The notes under the pieces: generated by a model
Database searches by the model: none
Told to the model about the DNA's origin: nothing
Seen by the model: only the letters and a program-made list of their open reading frames with translations
Translations under genes and position numbers: made by a program
Shown here: piece after piece, positions 17,005 through 23,657 of the stretch
Layout: the number at the start of each line of letters is the position of its first letter
Position numbering within the stretch: position 1 is the first letter of the stretch
From: a virus
Direction: 5' to 3' (one strand)
Virus record (IMG/VR): IMGVR_UViG_3300018080_000104
Span: 1 to 64,000 of that record
Length of the DNA: 64,000 nt

Positions 17005-17217
17005 CTATACCTTTTGGGTATACTGCCACTTGCCGTCGCAGACGAGCCTGATAGCCTCGTCTGAATCGACGGCATCGACAGTGCCAATAGTATAAGTATC
17101 GGCATCCTTGATTAACTTTTGTAGGGCGTTGAGCGTTCGATCGAACGCTCTGCCCTGCTTTGCGACGTGGACGATTCGCAGCCCCGGGTTTACAATTTCA
17201 ATCGCGTGAAATCGCAT
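17005..17217 (-). CDS. Small protein of unknown function (70 aa)
   Basis: I take the ATG at 17217 (GGCGGGAAG upstream), giving a 20-nt overlap with the end of the preceding gene. A longer frame to 17445 would overlap that gene by about 250 nt. The product (MRFHAIEIVNPGLRIVHVA...) looks like a small alpha/beta protein, ending SDEAIRLVCDGKWQYTQKV, which resembles modified-base or DUF-type small phage proteins. Function unknown. Confidence 0.62.
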   Translation of the reverse strand: MRFHAIEIVNPGLRIVHVAKQGRAFDRTLNALQKLIKDADTYTIGTVDAVDSDEAIRLVCDGKWQYTQKV

Positions 17218-17920
17218 CTTCCCGCCTATCCACGAAGCTGATATCTTTGAGGTCGCTTTGCTGTACCGGACCTGCAATAGCGCAAATCCGGGCGAGTACT
17301 GCTTGGACGAGTTTGTACCGGGAACGAACTGAATCTCCTCTGACGCAGGCCAACACATCCCGCAGAATTTTCGCCTCCGCTTTAGATAGCAAGAGGAGCT
17401 CGGTCGTCTCGACTGGTCCGTTCTTTTTTTCCCAGGCAGCGACAACTTTATCGACGTCTTCGGCAGAAATGTCGCGGCCGACGATCTGTATGGAGTTGTT
17501 GCTGTCCCATAGGACGAGCTGTTTTCCGAGTGTGATCTCCTGTTCGCTCCGGTGAGCGCAAATGAAATGTTCCATTTCCGCTTTGGTGACCGTAAGGCAT
17601 TCTGCCTTCACGCTGCCGTCGTCGCAGAGTTCGACTGAAATATCTTTCCCGCCGGCCTCGACGACGACTTGGTTGAGCCTTGGCGGGCCTTTTTCTATCG
17701 CGGTGGCAGCTTCGTCGAGGGTCAGTCGCCTCACTTTAGGGGTTATCGTCCTATGTACCCCTGCATAGCCATTGTGCCTAATACCGTGGGTCACGTACAG
17801 CCATGTCCCGTCCGTAGGCGTGTTGTACTTGCGCCATCCGTGCTGGCAGGCCATGTCTTGCATCGCAGCCGCCAATGCGGGCGTTTTGCAGTCTACAGCC
17901 CAGGGTGCGGTATTCGCCAT
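17198..17920 (-). CDS. Protein of unknown function (240 aa)
   Basis: The ATG at 17920 follows AAAAGGAGAG; the frame extends further but the extra residues look non-coding. The N-terminal half (TPALAAAMQDMACQHGWRKYNTP; LYVTHGIRHNGYAGVHRTI) and an acidic middle (KDISVELCDDGSVKAE) are followed by helices rich in Lys/Glu and a Leu-rich part (TTELLLLSKAEAKILRDVLACV). No catalytic motif is recognised. It heads a small run of genes ending after the tRNA. Confidence 0.65.
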   Translation of the reverse strand: MANTAPWAVDCKTPALAAAMQDMACQHGWRKYNTPTDGTWLYVTHGIRHNGYAGVHRTITPKVRRLTLDEAATAIEKGPPRLNQVVVEAGGKDISVELCDDGSVKAECLTVTKAEMEHFICAHRSEQEITLGKQLVLWDSNNSIQIVGRDISAEDVDKVVAAWEKKNGPVETTELLLLSKAEAKILRDVLACVRGDSVRSRYKLVQAVLARICAIAGPVQQSDLKDISFVDRREDAISRD

Positions 17921-18131
17921 TTTCGTTCTCTCCTTTTGCCGCTCTGCGGCCTGGTTAATAGTTTGCTTCGGAAACTGCCGAAGCAATGAATAGTTGTCCG
18001 TATTAAAATGCCTTGTTTCTGTCTATTCTTGCTGCGTTTCCTTGGAACGAAGTGTCGCTGTGTATTCCACTTTCAGTTATCGGCGCTGCAAGCCATTATC
18101 GTGAACAGGCCTACTCTTGTTTCTGATGGCT
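17921..18131 (-). other. Non-coding upstream region of the 240-aa gene
   Basis: No ORF with a plausible ribosome site is seen apart from the RBS near 17930. It begins just after a terminator and presumably holds the promoter of the 240-aa gene; CACGATAATGG (near 18100) is a possible -10, with no convincing -35. Confidence 0.3.
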
Positions 18132-18162
18132 AAAAACGGGCGCAACTAAATTAGCTGCGCCC
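18132..18162 (-). terminator. Intrinsic terminator (GGGCGCAGCTAA stem)
   Basis: On the minus strand GGGCGCAGCTAA pairs with TTAGTTGCGCCC and is followed by TTTTT and AGCCATCAG. It ends the transcription unit of the 267-aa and 48-aa genes. Confidence 0.85.
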
Positions 18163-18263
18163 GCCCCATACCCCTCGTTAGGAGAACACGTTGCAGAGCA
18201 CGGCCTCACCACCGTGTTGTCTTCGGTAGGCTCTTATCCCGAAAGGGATGCAATGCCGTTGAC

Positions 18264-18410
18264 CTACCTGGCCAGGAATTTCGTCATGACAGTTGGCCAT
18301 TTCTGGCCGGCACTCTTCCGTGCGCCTGGCAGCCGGAAGATTATGCTTACGAAAAAAATTCCACCAAATCTAAATCCACTAGGTCCGCGGTAAATATAAC
18401 AACGCCGCAT
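18264..18410 (-). CDS. Small basic, hydrophobic protein (48 aa)
   Basis: ATG at 18410 with AAAGGAAAG upstream. The product starts MRRCYIYRGPSGFRFGG, continues into a hydrophobic stretch (IFFVSIIFRLPG) and ends basic (KFLAR). It could be a small membrane-associated protein. It follows the 267-aa gene in the same unit and precedes its terminator. Confidence 0.42.
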   Translation of the reverse strand: MRRCYIYRGPSGFRFGGIFFVSIIFRLPGARKSAGQKWPTVMTKFLAR

Positions 18411-18470
18411 AGCTTTCCTTTCTGCTAAAGGAGTAAAAAGAAGCAGCCCCGGAAGGCTGCTTCTTATTCG

Positions 18471-19274
18471 TTACTTGCCGATCACCGTCCGGACATGCGG
18501 CGGCAGCCGAGAAATCCGTTCCTCGGTGATCTTTTCGTAGTCAACGCTCCGCGTCGAGCTCTCCTCGTAGGTGAGGGACCACAGAAACGGCCGTTCCGCC
18601 CACGGTTCGATGAACTCTCCATACTCCTCGAGCTGCGTTACGTTGTGGCGCAGTGCTTCGCGACAATCATGGTTGCCTACCCACACCACGCCGCCCTCAG
18701 CCTGCTGGGCATTCCAGCAGCCCTGGTATGCTTTATCGGCCGCTTCCGCGGCCTCCGACTTTGGATCTGCCCGCCACAGTTCTCGCCACTCACCCCTGAG
18801 TGCATCCAGCTTTTGTTCGATCTCCGGCGTCCTTGGCCGCCAGCCTCCGGAGGAGAAACAACTGGGCGGCATTTTTCGCTTTTGCCGCCAGTTATAGTAC
18901 AATTTCCCGCCGTTTATCGAGCGGCCTCGATAGGTATCGAAAGCCAGAATCAATCCTGGCTTCCGGTAGAAGATGTAAAACACATCTCCCTCTTTGCCGA
19001 ACGGATCGGCAAGCTGGTGCTCGAAGCCCATGTCGACGATAACCGACAGGTATGCTCCGAACGACATGTGTCCATACGTGTCTCCAGCAGCCTCCAGCAT
19101 TTCTCGTTTTTTGCGATTATGCATAATCGCAAAAACGAGCCCGAGTTGCTCCGTCGCCTCGTCTTCTTTGTACGAGGCGCTTGTGACCTTTTCCGCCGCT
19201 GCGAGCGGATCCATTCGAAGCATGGCTTGCATTGCCGCCATGCCGATGCTCTCTTTGTTACTACGTAGTGCCAT
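18471..19274 (-). CDS. Protein of unknown function (267 aa)
   Basis: AAAAAGGAGGAAGC precedes the ATG, and a CGGCATTATAA promoter-like element lies 37 nt upstream. The N-terminus is Ala/Met-rich. A central section has aromatic, basic strands (GDVFYIFYRKPGLILAFDTYRGR; LYYNWRQKRKMPP) and the C-terminal half is helical and acidic with Trp residues. I see no known motif. A 37-nt inverted repeat lies within the coding sequence at 19103-19139. Confidence 0.7.
   Translation of the reverse strand: MALRSNKESIGMAAMQAMLRMDPLAAAEKVTSASYKEDEATEQLGLVFAIMHNRKKREMLEAAGDTYGHMSFGAYLSVIVDMGFEHQLADPFGKEGDVFYIFYRKPGLILAFDTYRGRSINGGKLYYNWRQKRKMPPSCFSSGGWRPRTPEIEQKLDALRGEWRELWRADPKSEAAEAADKAYQGCWNAQQAEGGVVWVGNHDCREALRHNVTQLEEYGEFIEPWAERPFLWSLTYEESSTRSVDYEKITEERISRLPPHVRTVIGK
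19103..19139. repeat. Long inverted repeat inside coding sequence
   Basis: An 18-nt perfect palindrome centred on ATGCAT is extended by T6/A5 and CTCG/CGAG arms, giving about 18 bp per arm with one bulge. Such a palindrome in a gene body is unlikely by chance and would form a strong hairpin in DNA or RNA. Confidence 0.85.
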
Positions 19275-19310
19275 GCTTCCTCCTTTTTGAAATGGAACAG
19301 ACTATCCCCA

Positions 19311-19321
19311 TTATAATGCCG
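19311..19321 (-). promoter_or_regulatory. Promoter-like 11-mer CGGCATTATAA
   Basis: Exact copy of the recurrent element, here continuing as TATAATGG, 37 nt before the ATG of the 267-aa gene. No good -35 box is seen. Confidence 0.6.
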
Positions 19322-19349
19322 TGAATATGGCTGATTTATGATAGCCGGA

Positions 19350-19943
19350 TCAATCCGGCACAGACATGTAGCGGCCGAGATAGCGACGAGCGAGATCCTT
19401 GCCAAGTCGCTGCAAACATAGCCGATGCGCTTTTCGGGTGTCTGCGGGTGTCGGAGGTATGCGTGGATAGTCGGGGTGCTTGTTTCGACAGTAATCTACC
19501 TTAGAATCGATTTTGGCTTGCTCGAAATTCTTGAATGGTATGCAGGGATAACCCATCCATGCAACGATGTCGTAGATCCCCTGCTTGGTCAATAGCTCCT
19601 CGTAGTAGACGAGCTTCTTTGGCAGCCGGCATCGATCGAAAAATTTGATATTTTGCGTATAGACTTTGAAAGGGTGATTGCAAGACGTGCGACGAGTAAA
19701 GCTGATAGCCGGATCGCGTATTAGAAGTAGAACGCTATTGAGCAGGCCAATGCGCAAATAATATTGCGCTTCCGGATGCAATGCGGCATGCTGTCGGTAG
19801 AACGCTTGAGGCATTTTGCCTCGAACAACACGCACATGTCCATCACTGCGGCAGCCTGTCACACGCTCGAAAGCGTTGCAGAGCCAGTTAAGCCCACTTC
19901 GCGGATAACTGCAAAGCAGCGGTCGTCGTACGTTGCCGATCAT
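19350..19943 (-). CDS. Sulfotransferase-like protein (paralogue 2)
   Basis: The N-terminus has CSYPRSGLNWLCN, the 5'-phosphosulfate loop of PAPS-dependent sulfotransferases. LNSVLLLIRDPAISF is the 3'-phosphate-binding segment. A Tyr/Glu-rich helix (KKLVYYEELLTKQGIYDIVAWMG) and an Arg-rich C-terminus follow. These enzymes move sulfate from PAPS to sugars or peptides. It is about 197 aa, shorter than most family members. The next gene is clearly related (same motif order, YPFRAYLQN versus HPFKVYTQN), so a tandem duplication has diverged. No clear RBS, but it follows the paralogue's stop by only 4 nt. Confidence 0.75.
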   Translation of the reverse strand: MIGNVRRPLLCSYPRSGLNWLCNAFERVTGCRSDGHVRVVRGKMPQAFYRQHAALHPEAQYYLRIGLLNSVLLLIRDPAISFTRRTSCNHPFKVYTQNIKFFDRCRLPKKLVYYEELLTKQGIYDIVAWMGYPCIPFKNFEQAKIDSKVDYCRNKHPDYPRIPPTPADTRKAHRLCLQRLGKDLARRYLGRYMSVPD

Positions 19944-19947
19944 CTGG

Positions 19948-20571
19948 CTATACTCGTATATATCTGCCTAGATACTCCCGTACCAACTCCTTGCCCAACG
20001 ATTGGATACATCGACGGCGAGCTTCAGCGATATCCTTTTTGGTCGGATTTCGCCGAACGTAGTTAGGGTGCTTTTGCTTGTGATACCATGCCTTGGATTC
20101 GGCTAGCGCCTTCTTGAAGTCCTTGAAAGGCGTGTATGGAAATCCCATCCATTCGACGATATCATAAAGCGTTTGTGGGGTAAACAGATCTTCGAAGTAG
20201 ACAAGCTTTTTCGGCGCCGGGCACCAATGGTAGAAATGGATGTTCTGCAGATAGGCCCTGAAAGGATAGCCACAAGATGTGCGACGGACGTAGCTCCATG
20301 CCGGATCTCGCAGCAAAAGCAGCGCGCTGTCGCAGCCGCCGCTAAGAATAACCCGCTTGAGTCGTTTGGCTTTGGTACTGTGTGTTCGTTTGAATGCTGC
20401 CGGCTGCTCTGGTACTATGCCGCGATCCTGCCCTGGACTCCTGGCGCCAGTGAGTGTTTCGAAAGCACGGCTAAACCAGTTGACCCCGCTTCTGGGGTAA
20501 CTGATCACCAACGGGTTTTTGGGTTTGCCGGTCATGGTTTGATTATAGCCAGCGAAGTACAAAACCCACAT
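19948..20571 (-). CDS. Sulfotransferase-like protein (paralogue 1)
   Basis: The ATG at 20571 follows AGGAAATGCT directly after a terminator; an internal ATG at 20535 is the alternative. VISYPRSGVNWFSRA is the PAPS 5'-loop and DSALLLLRDPAWSYVRR the 3'-phosphate segment. The region KKLVYFEDLFTPQTLYDIVEWMG aligns with the downstream paralogue. The His thought to be the catalytic base in many members cannot be assigned by eye. Substrates may be surface carbohydrates, since a fucosyltransferase follows on the other strand. Phage sulfotransferases are rare as far as I know. Confidence 0.77.
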   Translation of the reverse strand: MWVLYFAGYNQTMTGKPKNPLVISYPRSGVNWFSRAFETLTGARSPGQDRGIVPEQPAAFKRTHSTKAKRLKRVILSGGCDSALLLLRDPAWSYVRRTSCGYPFRAYLQNIHFYHWCPAPKKLVYFEDLFTPQTLYDIVEWMGFPYTPFKDFKKALAESKAWYHKQKHPNYVRRNPTKKDIAEARRRCIQSLGKELVREYLGRYIRV

Positions 20572-20587
20572 AGCATTTCCTGACGGC

Positions 20588-20625
20588 TAAAAAACAAAGG
20601 CCGCAGCGCGGAGTGCGCTGCGGCC
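20588..20625 (-). terminator. Intrinsic terminator (GGCCGCAGCGC stem)
   Basis: An 11-bp stem with a 5-nt loop is followed by TTTGTTTTTTAGCCGTCAGG on the minus strand. It ends the 47-aa gene's unit and sits only about 17 nt before the sulfotransferase ATG. Confidence 0.85.
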
Positions 20626-20660
20626 GGGTCTGGCCTCCTGCCGAGGCAGTATCGGACTGC

Positions 20661-20804
20661 TTAAGTAAACCCTGTGGGATACCACAGGAATTTCTTAGGC
20701 GTCAAGTCTTTACCGGGCTGCAGACAGCTAATCTGCAGCATTGCCGCTGCCACACCGACAGGCTGTGGCAGCAGCATTAGAAGCAAAGCTATCAGGATAA
20801 ACAT
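20661..20804 (-). CDS. Small secreted or membrane peptide (47 aa)
   Basis: ATG at 20804 with TCAGGAG upstream. A CGGCATTATAA element lies 33 nt further upstream and a strong terminator follows, a complete single-gene unit. The first 22 residues (MFILIALLLMLLPQPVGVAA) form a signal-peptide-like hydrophobic helix; the remaining peptide has one Cys and a Lys-rich stretch. It may be a secreted peptide or membrane toxin; that is inference. Confidence 0.6.
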   Translation of the reverse strand: MFILIALLLMLLPQPVGVAAAMLQISCLQPGKDLTPKKFLWYPTGFT

Positions 20805-20836
20805 ACAAATTCTCCTGAACTCGATTCTAGTCTATA

Positions 20837-20847
20837 TTATAATGCCG
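20837..20847 (-). promoter_or_regulatory. Promoter-like 11-mer CGGCATTATAA
   Basis: Exact copy of the recurrent element before the 47-aa gene. TATAAT also reads on the plus strand here, so it might serve the divergent fucosyltransferase as well. Confidence 0.55.
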
Positions 20848-20887
20848 TAAAAGCGCTATTACTTGACTGTGCCCCTGGTACAAAATT

Positions 20888-21664
20888 ATGGACAAACCGT
20901 TTACTACATTCCGTGAAATTGGTCACAGAGGACGGCTCGGCAACCAGCTGTTCGAAATTGCCGGCACCATAGGCATTGCCGTAAAACACGGATTTGACTA
21001 TTTCTTTCCGCCGTGGAAGCCCGGCCGCCGGTTTATACACGAGCTGCCAACACGGCCGATGCGGGAACTCCGGCGCATCCCAACATACCCACCTGCGAGA
21101 TGGATGAAAGAGCCCTACGACATCCACATAGAAGGCACGACGAATTTCGCAGCGCACTTCGAGTCAATCGACTGGTTCAGACACTGCCAGGATCTTATTC
21201 GCTGGCAGTTCGAGCCACAGCCTACCGCCATACAGCTGTTGCAAATGCGATATGCCGCGGCTCTAGCAGCCGATCCGTGCGCTTTGCACATTCGCCGCGG
21301 TGATACTACACGGATTTCCCACCGATACAAACTCTGGACTACGGGCTACTACGATCGCGCTATGGCGCATTTTCCGGATTCAATATTCTTGCTGTTGTCC
21401 GATGACATGCCGTGGGTTCGCAAACACTTCAAGGGGCCACAATTTATATACGTGGACAAACAGCCGCCATACATGGATTTGTTTTTGATGACGCTGTGCA
21501 GGAAACACATCATTTCTAATTCGACGTTTAGCTGGTGGGGCGCCTGGCTGGCCAACGACAGCCGCGTTGTTTACCCTTTACCCTGGAATGCCCGCAGGCC
21601 GTATCCGATTGGATTGTTTCCTGACCATTGGAAAGAAGTCGACAGCTTGCGGATCAATAGCTAA
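20888..21664 (+). CDS. Alpha-1,2-fucosyltransferase, GT11 family
   Basis: The only clear plus-strand gene. The GT11 motifs are visible in order: RGRLGNQLFEIAG near residue 15 (GG/GN-Q-x-F motif I), LHIRRGDT near residue 134 (H-x-R-R-G-D motif), and IISNSTFSWWGAWLA near residue 210 (NSTFSWW motif). These enzymes transfer L-fucose from GDP-fucose to a galactose in O-antigens and related glycans. Length (258 aa) is near the lower end for the family. No strong RBS precedes the ATG. The opposite direction, own regulatory region and glycan function suggest separate acquisition. It abuts the tandem sulfotransferases. Confidence 0.88.
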   Translation: MDKPFTTFREIGHRGRLGNQLFEIAGTIGIAVKHGFDYFFPPWKPGRRFIHELPTRPMRELRRIPTYPPARWMKEPYDIHIEGTTNFAAHFESIDWFRHCQDLIRWQFEPQPTAIQLLQMRYAAALAADPCALHIRRGDTTRISHRYKLWTTGYYDRAMAHFPDSIFLLLSDDMPWVRKHFKGPQFIYVDKQPPYMDLFLMTLCRKHIISNSTFSWWGAWLANDSRVVYPLPWNARRPYPIGLFPDHWKEVDSLRINS

Positions 21665-21682
21665 AAAAGGCCCCAAAGGGCC
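21663..21682 (-). terminator. Intrinsic terminator (GGCCC-CAAA-GGGCC)
   Basis: A 5-bp GC stem is followed by TTTTTTAGCTATTGATC on the minus strand, ending the 69-aa gene. It overlaps the stop codon of the convergent fucosyltransferase gene. Confidence 0.75.
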
Positions 21683-21695
21683 ACTCCCGGCGGTT

Positions 21696-21905
21696 TCAGG
21701 CGGCCAGTTGCCGCAGCTCTCTCAGCTGCGACAATGCCTCGTCTTCCGTGACGACCGCGATGTAATCGCAGGCGGGCGTCCTGCCCAGGTTGACGACTGT
21801 CAACTGCTGACGGTCGCCAACCTCTTCCAGCACCACTTCGATTCCGTTTGGGAATCGAAATTCCCAAACGCCGTCTCCGTAATGCCGGAGCACGTTGTCA
21901 GACAT
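21696..21905 (-). CDS. Small protein of unknown function (69 aa)
   Basis: GAGGAGAATGAGC lies before the ATG at 21905; two in-frame ATGs are close, and I choose the one seven nt after the GGAG. The product begins MSDNVLRHYGDGVWEFRFPNG and reads as a beta-rich N-terminal half followed by a helix (ALSQLRELRQLAA). Function unknown. Its leader resembles that of the 106-aa gene upstream, suggesting a shared translation-initiation design. Confidence 0.65.
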   Translation of the reverse strand: MSDNVLRHYGDGVWEFRFPNGIEVVLEEVGDRQQLTVVNLGRTPACDYIAVVTEDEALSQLRELRQLAA

Positions 21906-21936
21906 GCTCATTCTCCTCAAGGGGGTTAAACGGGTC

Positions 21937-21953
21937 CAATATATATTGCCGGA
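21937..21953 (-). promoter_or_regulatory. Putative promoter variant CCGGCAATATATATTGG
   Basis: A palindromic AT-rich core after CCGGCA, partly like CGGCATTATAA and like the TATATTGG element at 33311. It lies about 32 nt before the 69-aa gene. Confidence 0.35.
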
Positions 21954-21984
21954 TAAACCCGCGTTTTTTAGCTGTTTTGATAGC

Positions 21985-22017
21985 TAAAAAAGCGGTTTGC
22001 AATGACTGCAAACCGCT
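21985..22017 (-). terminator. Intrinsic terminator (AGCGGTTTGCA stem), copy 1
   Basis: An 11-bp stem with an ATGAC-type loop is followed by TTTTTTAGCTATCA on the minus strand. The 27-nt hairpin is identical to that at 22500-22526. Confidence 0.9.
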
Positions 22018-22039
22018 CCCCGACGCTGGCAACAGGCCG

Positions 22040-22360
22040 CTAGTCCGCAACCTGTCGCCATTCTTTTTCGTCGTCGTACTCCCGCTGGATTACGACCGGA
22101 TACCCTTCTCCGGCCTTTGTAGGGGAAATGGGCTCGTGGCCGTGCTGCTCGTGGTTTAGAGCAGCCCCGTCGTTGGCGCTGACCCACATTTCCTTGTCCA
22201 GGGTCATTACGTCACCGCTTTCCAAACGGTGTGCATGCCCGGTGACTTCTCCCCGGGCGACAATGTTATCCGGTACACGGACAGCATTGCCGGGAATCTT
22301 TGTAGGTGCCAGGAGCATTACGTCCCCGTGGCGGTACACCGCCTTCTTCTTGTCGCTCAT
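22040..22360 (-). CDS. Conserved phage-type protein with GEVTGHAH motif (106 aa)
   Basis: The ATG at 22360 lies seven nt after GGAG; another in-frame ATG at 22366 overlaps the stop of a 36-aa ORF. The protein reads HGDVMLLAPTKIPG, then VARGEVTGHAHRL, then an Asn/His-rich stretch, and ends PVVIQREYDDEKEWRQVAD. The GEVTGHAH and QREYD features match, from memory, a small conserved family found in phage-like regions, of unknown function. It probably has a compact beta-barrel fold. It lies in the accessory region between two copies of the same terminator hairpin. Confidence 0.68.
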   Translation of the reverse strand: MSDKKKAVYRHGDVMLLAPTKIPGNAVRVPDNIVARGEVTGHAHRLESGDVMTLDKEMWVSANDGAALNHEQHGHEPISPTKAGEGYPVVIQREYDDEKEWRQVAD

Positions 22361-22362
22361 AC

Positions 22363-22473
22363 TCATTCTCCTTGTAAAAAGTGCTGGTGGCAGTCGATAG
22401 GCCCACTGTAAAGGTTCGCGGGAAACATGCTGCCCGTGATGGCTACAACAGCGTCCTTGCACGCTTCAAGCAT
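22363..22473 (-). CDS. Tiny leader-like ORF coupled to the 106-aa gene (36 aa)
   Basis: ATG at 22473 with GGGAGAAA directly before it; the product starts MLEACKDAVVAITGSMF. Its stop TGA overlaps the upstream ATG of the 106-aa gene (ATGA) and its last codons contain that gene's ribosome site. It may therefore be a small gene or a translation-coupling leader. Confidence 0.4.
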   Translation of the reverse strand: MLEACKDAVVAITGSMFPANLYSGPIDCHQHFLQGE

Positions 22474-22495
22474 TTTCTCCCATACGATTGGCGGT

Positions 22496-22526
22496 AAAAA
22501 GCGGTTTGCAATGACTGCAAACCGCT
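22496..22526 (-). terminator. Intrinsic terminator (AGCGGTTTGCA stem), copy 2
   Basis: The same 27-nt hairpin as at 21991-22017, followed by TTTTTACCGCC. It ends the NTF2-like gene. The U-tail differs from copy 1, so only the hairpin has been duplicated or converted. Confidence 0.85.
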
Positions 22527-22543
22527 TCGAGGCACAACAATTT

Positions 22544-22984
22544 CTAATCGAGGTATTTAATCTCGTCGACCTTTGTGTCCCACATCAGCCATCGATCGCC
22601 CGCACGCTTGAACATGTGGACGCCTTTGACTCTGTTGTCGCGGAAGTCCTTCGGCCCGGCTGCCCACCGGGTTGTCATGGTAAAACGGCACTTTGCCGTA
22701 TCACCCTCTACGGCGATGACTTTGTGCTCGTCGAGGGTTGTACGAAAATCCCACTTTTCGTACAGCTGAGCAGTTACCTCTTCCGTGAGCTGCCTGACCG
22801 GGGAGTCCGGATGAATGGTCGCCATGTACTGCTTGACGTCCTCGGCATTGTGGGCCGCCAGCTGGGTCATAAGCGTGGCGCTGACCGCCTTGTTGGGAGT
22901 TTCCTTGGCCGCGTTGTCGACGGCGCAGACCAGCCCGAAAAGTACGCTCCACACAAAAAACGCGTGAAACTTAAAATCGCGCAT
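22544..22984 (-). CDS. Secreted NTF2/SnoaL-like protein (146 aa)
   Basis: AGGAGGAGG precedes the ATG. The N-terminus (FKFHAFFVWSVLFGLVCAV) is a signal-peptide-like hydrophobic segment. The mature part has the layout of an NTF2-like cone: helix (LMTQLAAHNAEDVKQYMATIHP), then strands with KVIAVEGDTAKCRFTMTTRW and a final GDRWLMWDTKVDEIKYLD. Such proteins bind small ligands or partners; I cannot name a role. It has a CGGCATTATAA element about 57 nt upstream and a terminator after it, so it is a single-gene unit. Confidence 0.65.
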   Translation of the reverse strand: MRDFKFHAFFVWSVLFGLVCAVDNAAKETPNKAVSATLMTQLAAHNAEDVKQYMATIHPDSPVRQLTEEVTAQLYEKWDFRTTLDEHKVIAVEGDTAKCRFTMTTRWAAGPKDFRDNRVKGVHMFKRAGDRWLMWDTKVDEIKYLD

Positions 22985-23040
22985 CGCACTCCTCCTCCTC
23001 TTTCTTTGAACGGGAAAAGAAAACAGTAACCAGATCCACC

Positions 23041-23051
23041 TTATAATGCCG
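23041..23051 (-). promoter_or_regulatory. Promoter-like 11-mer CGGCATTATAA
   Basis: Exact copy of the recurrent element, upstream of the secreted NTF2-like gene and just after a conserved stem-loop. Confidence 0.6.
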
Positions 23052-23067
23052 CAGTTCTGGCATCTGT

Positions 23068-23087
23068 TTAGTCTACCAACAGACTAA
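23068..23087 (-). other. Repeated stem-loop TTAGTCT-N6-AGACTAA, copy 2
   Basis: Same stem and flanks as at 14843-14862, with a different loop (ACCAAC). It sits between the stop at 23105 and the promoter-like element at 23041. Confidence 0.5.
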
Positions 23088-23104
23088 TTAGATTAGACTT
23101 TGCC

Positions 23105-23506
23105 CTACGTAATATTAACGTCAAGGCCAGGGACTAGTCTGCTTTCGCCTTCGCGAGTAACAGGTGTATCATTGCTGGGCTCCATCGTGCCGCCGCCTTC
23201 GGCATAAAGGGCCGGAATGAGCCTGACAGCCCCCGCAAGGGCCAGCTCTATTCCGAAACCTTGCACGCCAGTCAGATAGAGTTGCGGCGGGTGCTCCAAT
23301 AGGAATGTTCGAGCAAACTCTACGAAGTGATTGATTGCCAGCGATGCCGCTCTTTGCTCGATCTCTGTGGGCAGCTGATCAAACAATTCTTTTGTGGGTG
23401 GCGGCGCCGGTGAATCGCCCTCGTCCGCTAGCTTGGCTTTCATATATACGCGTAGCAGCAATTCGAACAACTCAGGAATTTCCCGTTCAGGATTCGTGTC
23501 TGGCAT
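23105..23506 (-). CDS. Protein of unknown function (133 aa)
   Basis: AGGAGAAGG precedes the ATG. The N-terminus is a helix (EIPELFELLLRVYMKAKLADEG), followed by Pro-rich linkers and a helical centre (EQRAASLAINHFVEFARTFLLEH). No motif is recognised. It overlaps the preceding gene by about 20 nt, within a run from the glycosyltransferase region that ends here. Confidence 0.65.
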   Translation of the reverse strand: MPDTNPEREIPELFELLLRVYMKAKLADEGDSPAPPPTKELFDQLPTEIEQRAASLAINHFVEFARTFLLEHPPQLYLTGVQGFGIELALAGAVRLIPALYAEGGGTMEPSNDTPVTREGESRLVPGLDVNIT

Positions 23507-23657
23507 CGCCTTCTCCTGTTATTTGAACTCTACGTAATTGCCTTCGTGGCACATTAGTATATTGTATAAACTTAGCTTCTGTGCTGCCACTATCTAAATC
23601 TACCTGCAGTTCCATATGTAGGCTTAGCGGATCAATGTTCGGCAGTATTATTCCCAT
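23487..23657 (-). CDS. Small protein of unknown function (56 aa)
   Basis: I choose the ATG at 23657, which has AAGGATT just upstream and limits overlap with the SEC-C gene to 26 nt. An upstream ATG at 23738 would overlap it by 107 nt and has no RBS. The product (MGIILPNIDPLSLHMELQV...) has a beta-rich look and a basic C-terminus. Function unknown. Confidence 0.5.
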   Translation of the reverse strand: MGIILPNIDPLSLHMELQVDLDSGSTEAKFIQYTNVPRRQLRRVQITGEGDARHES

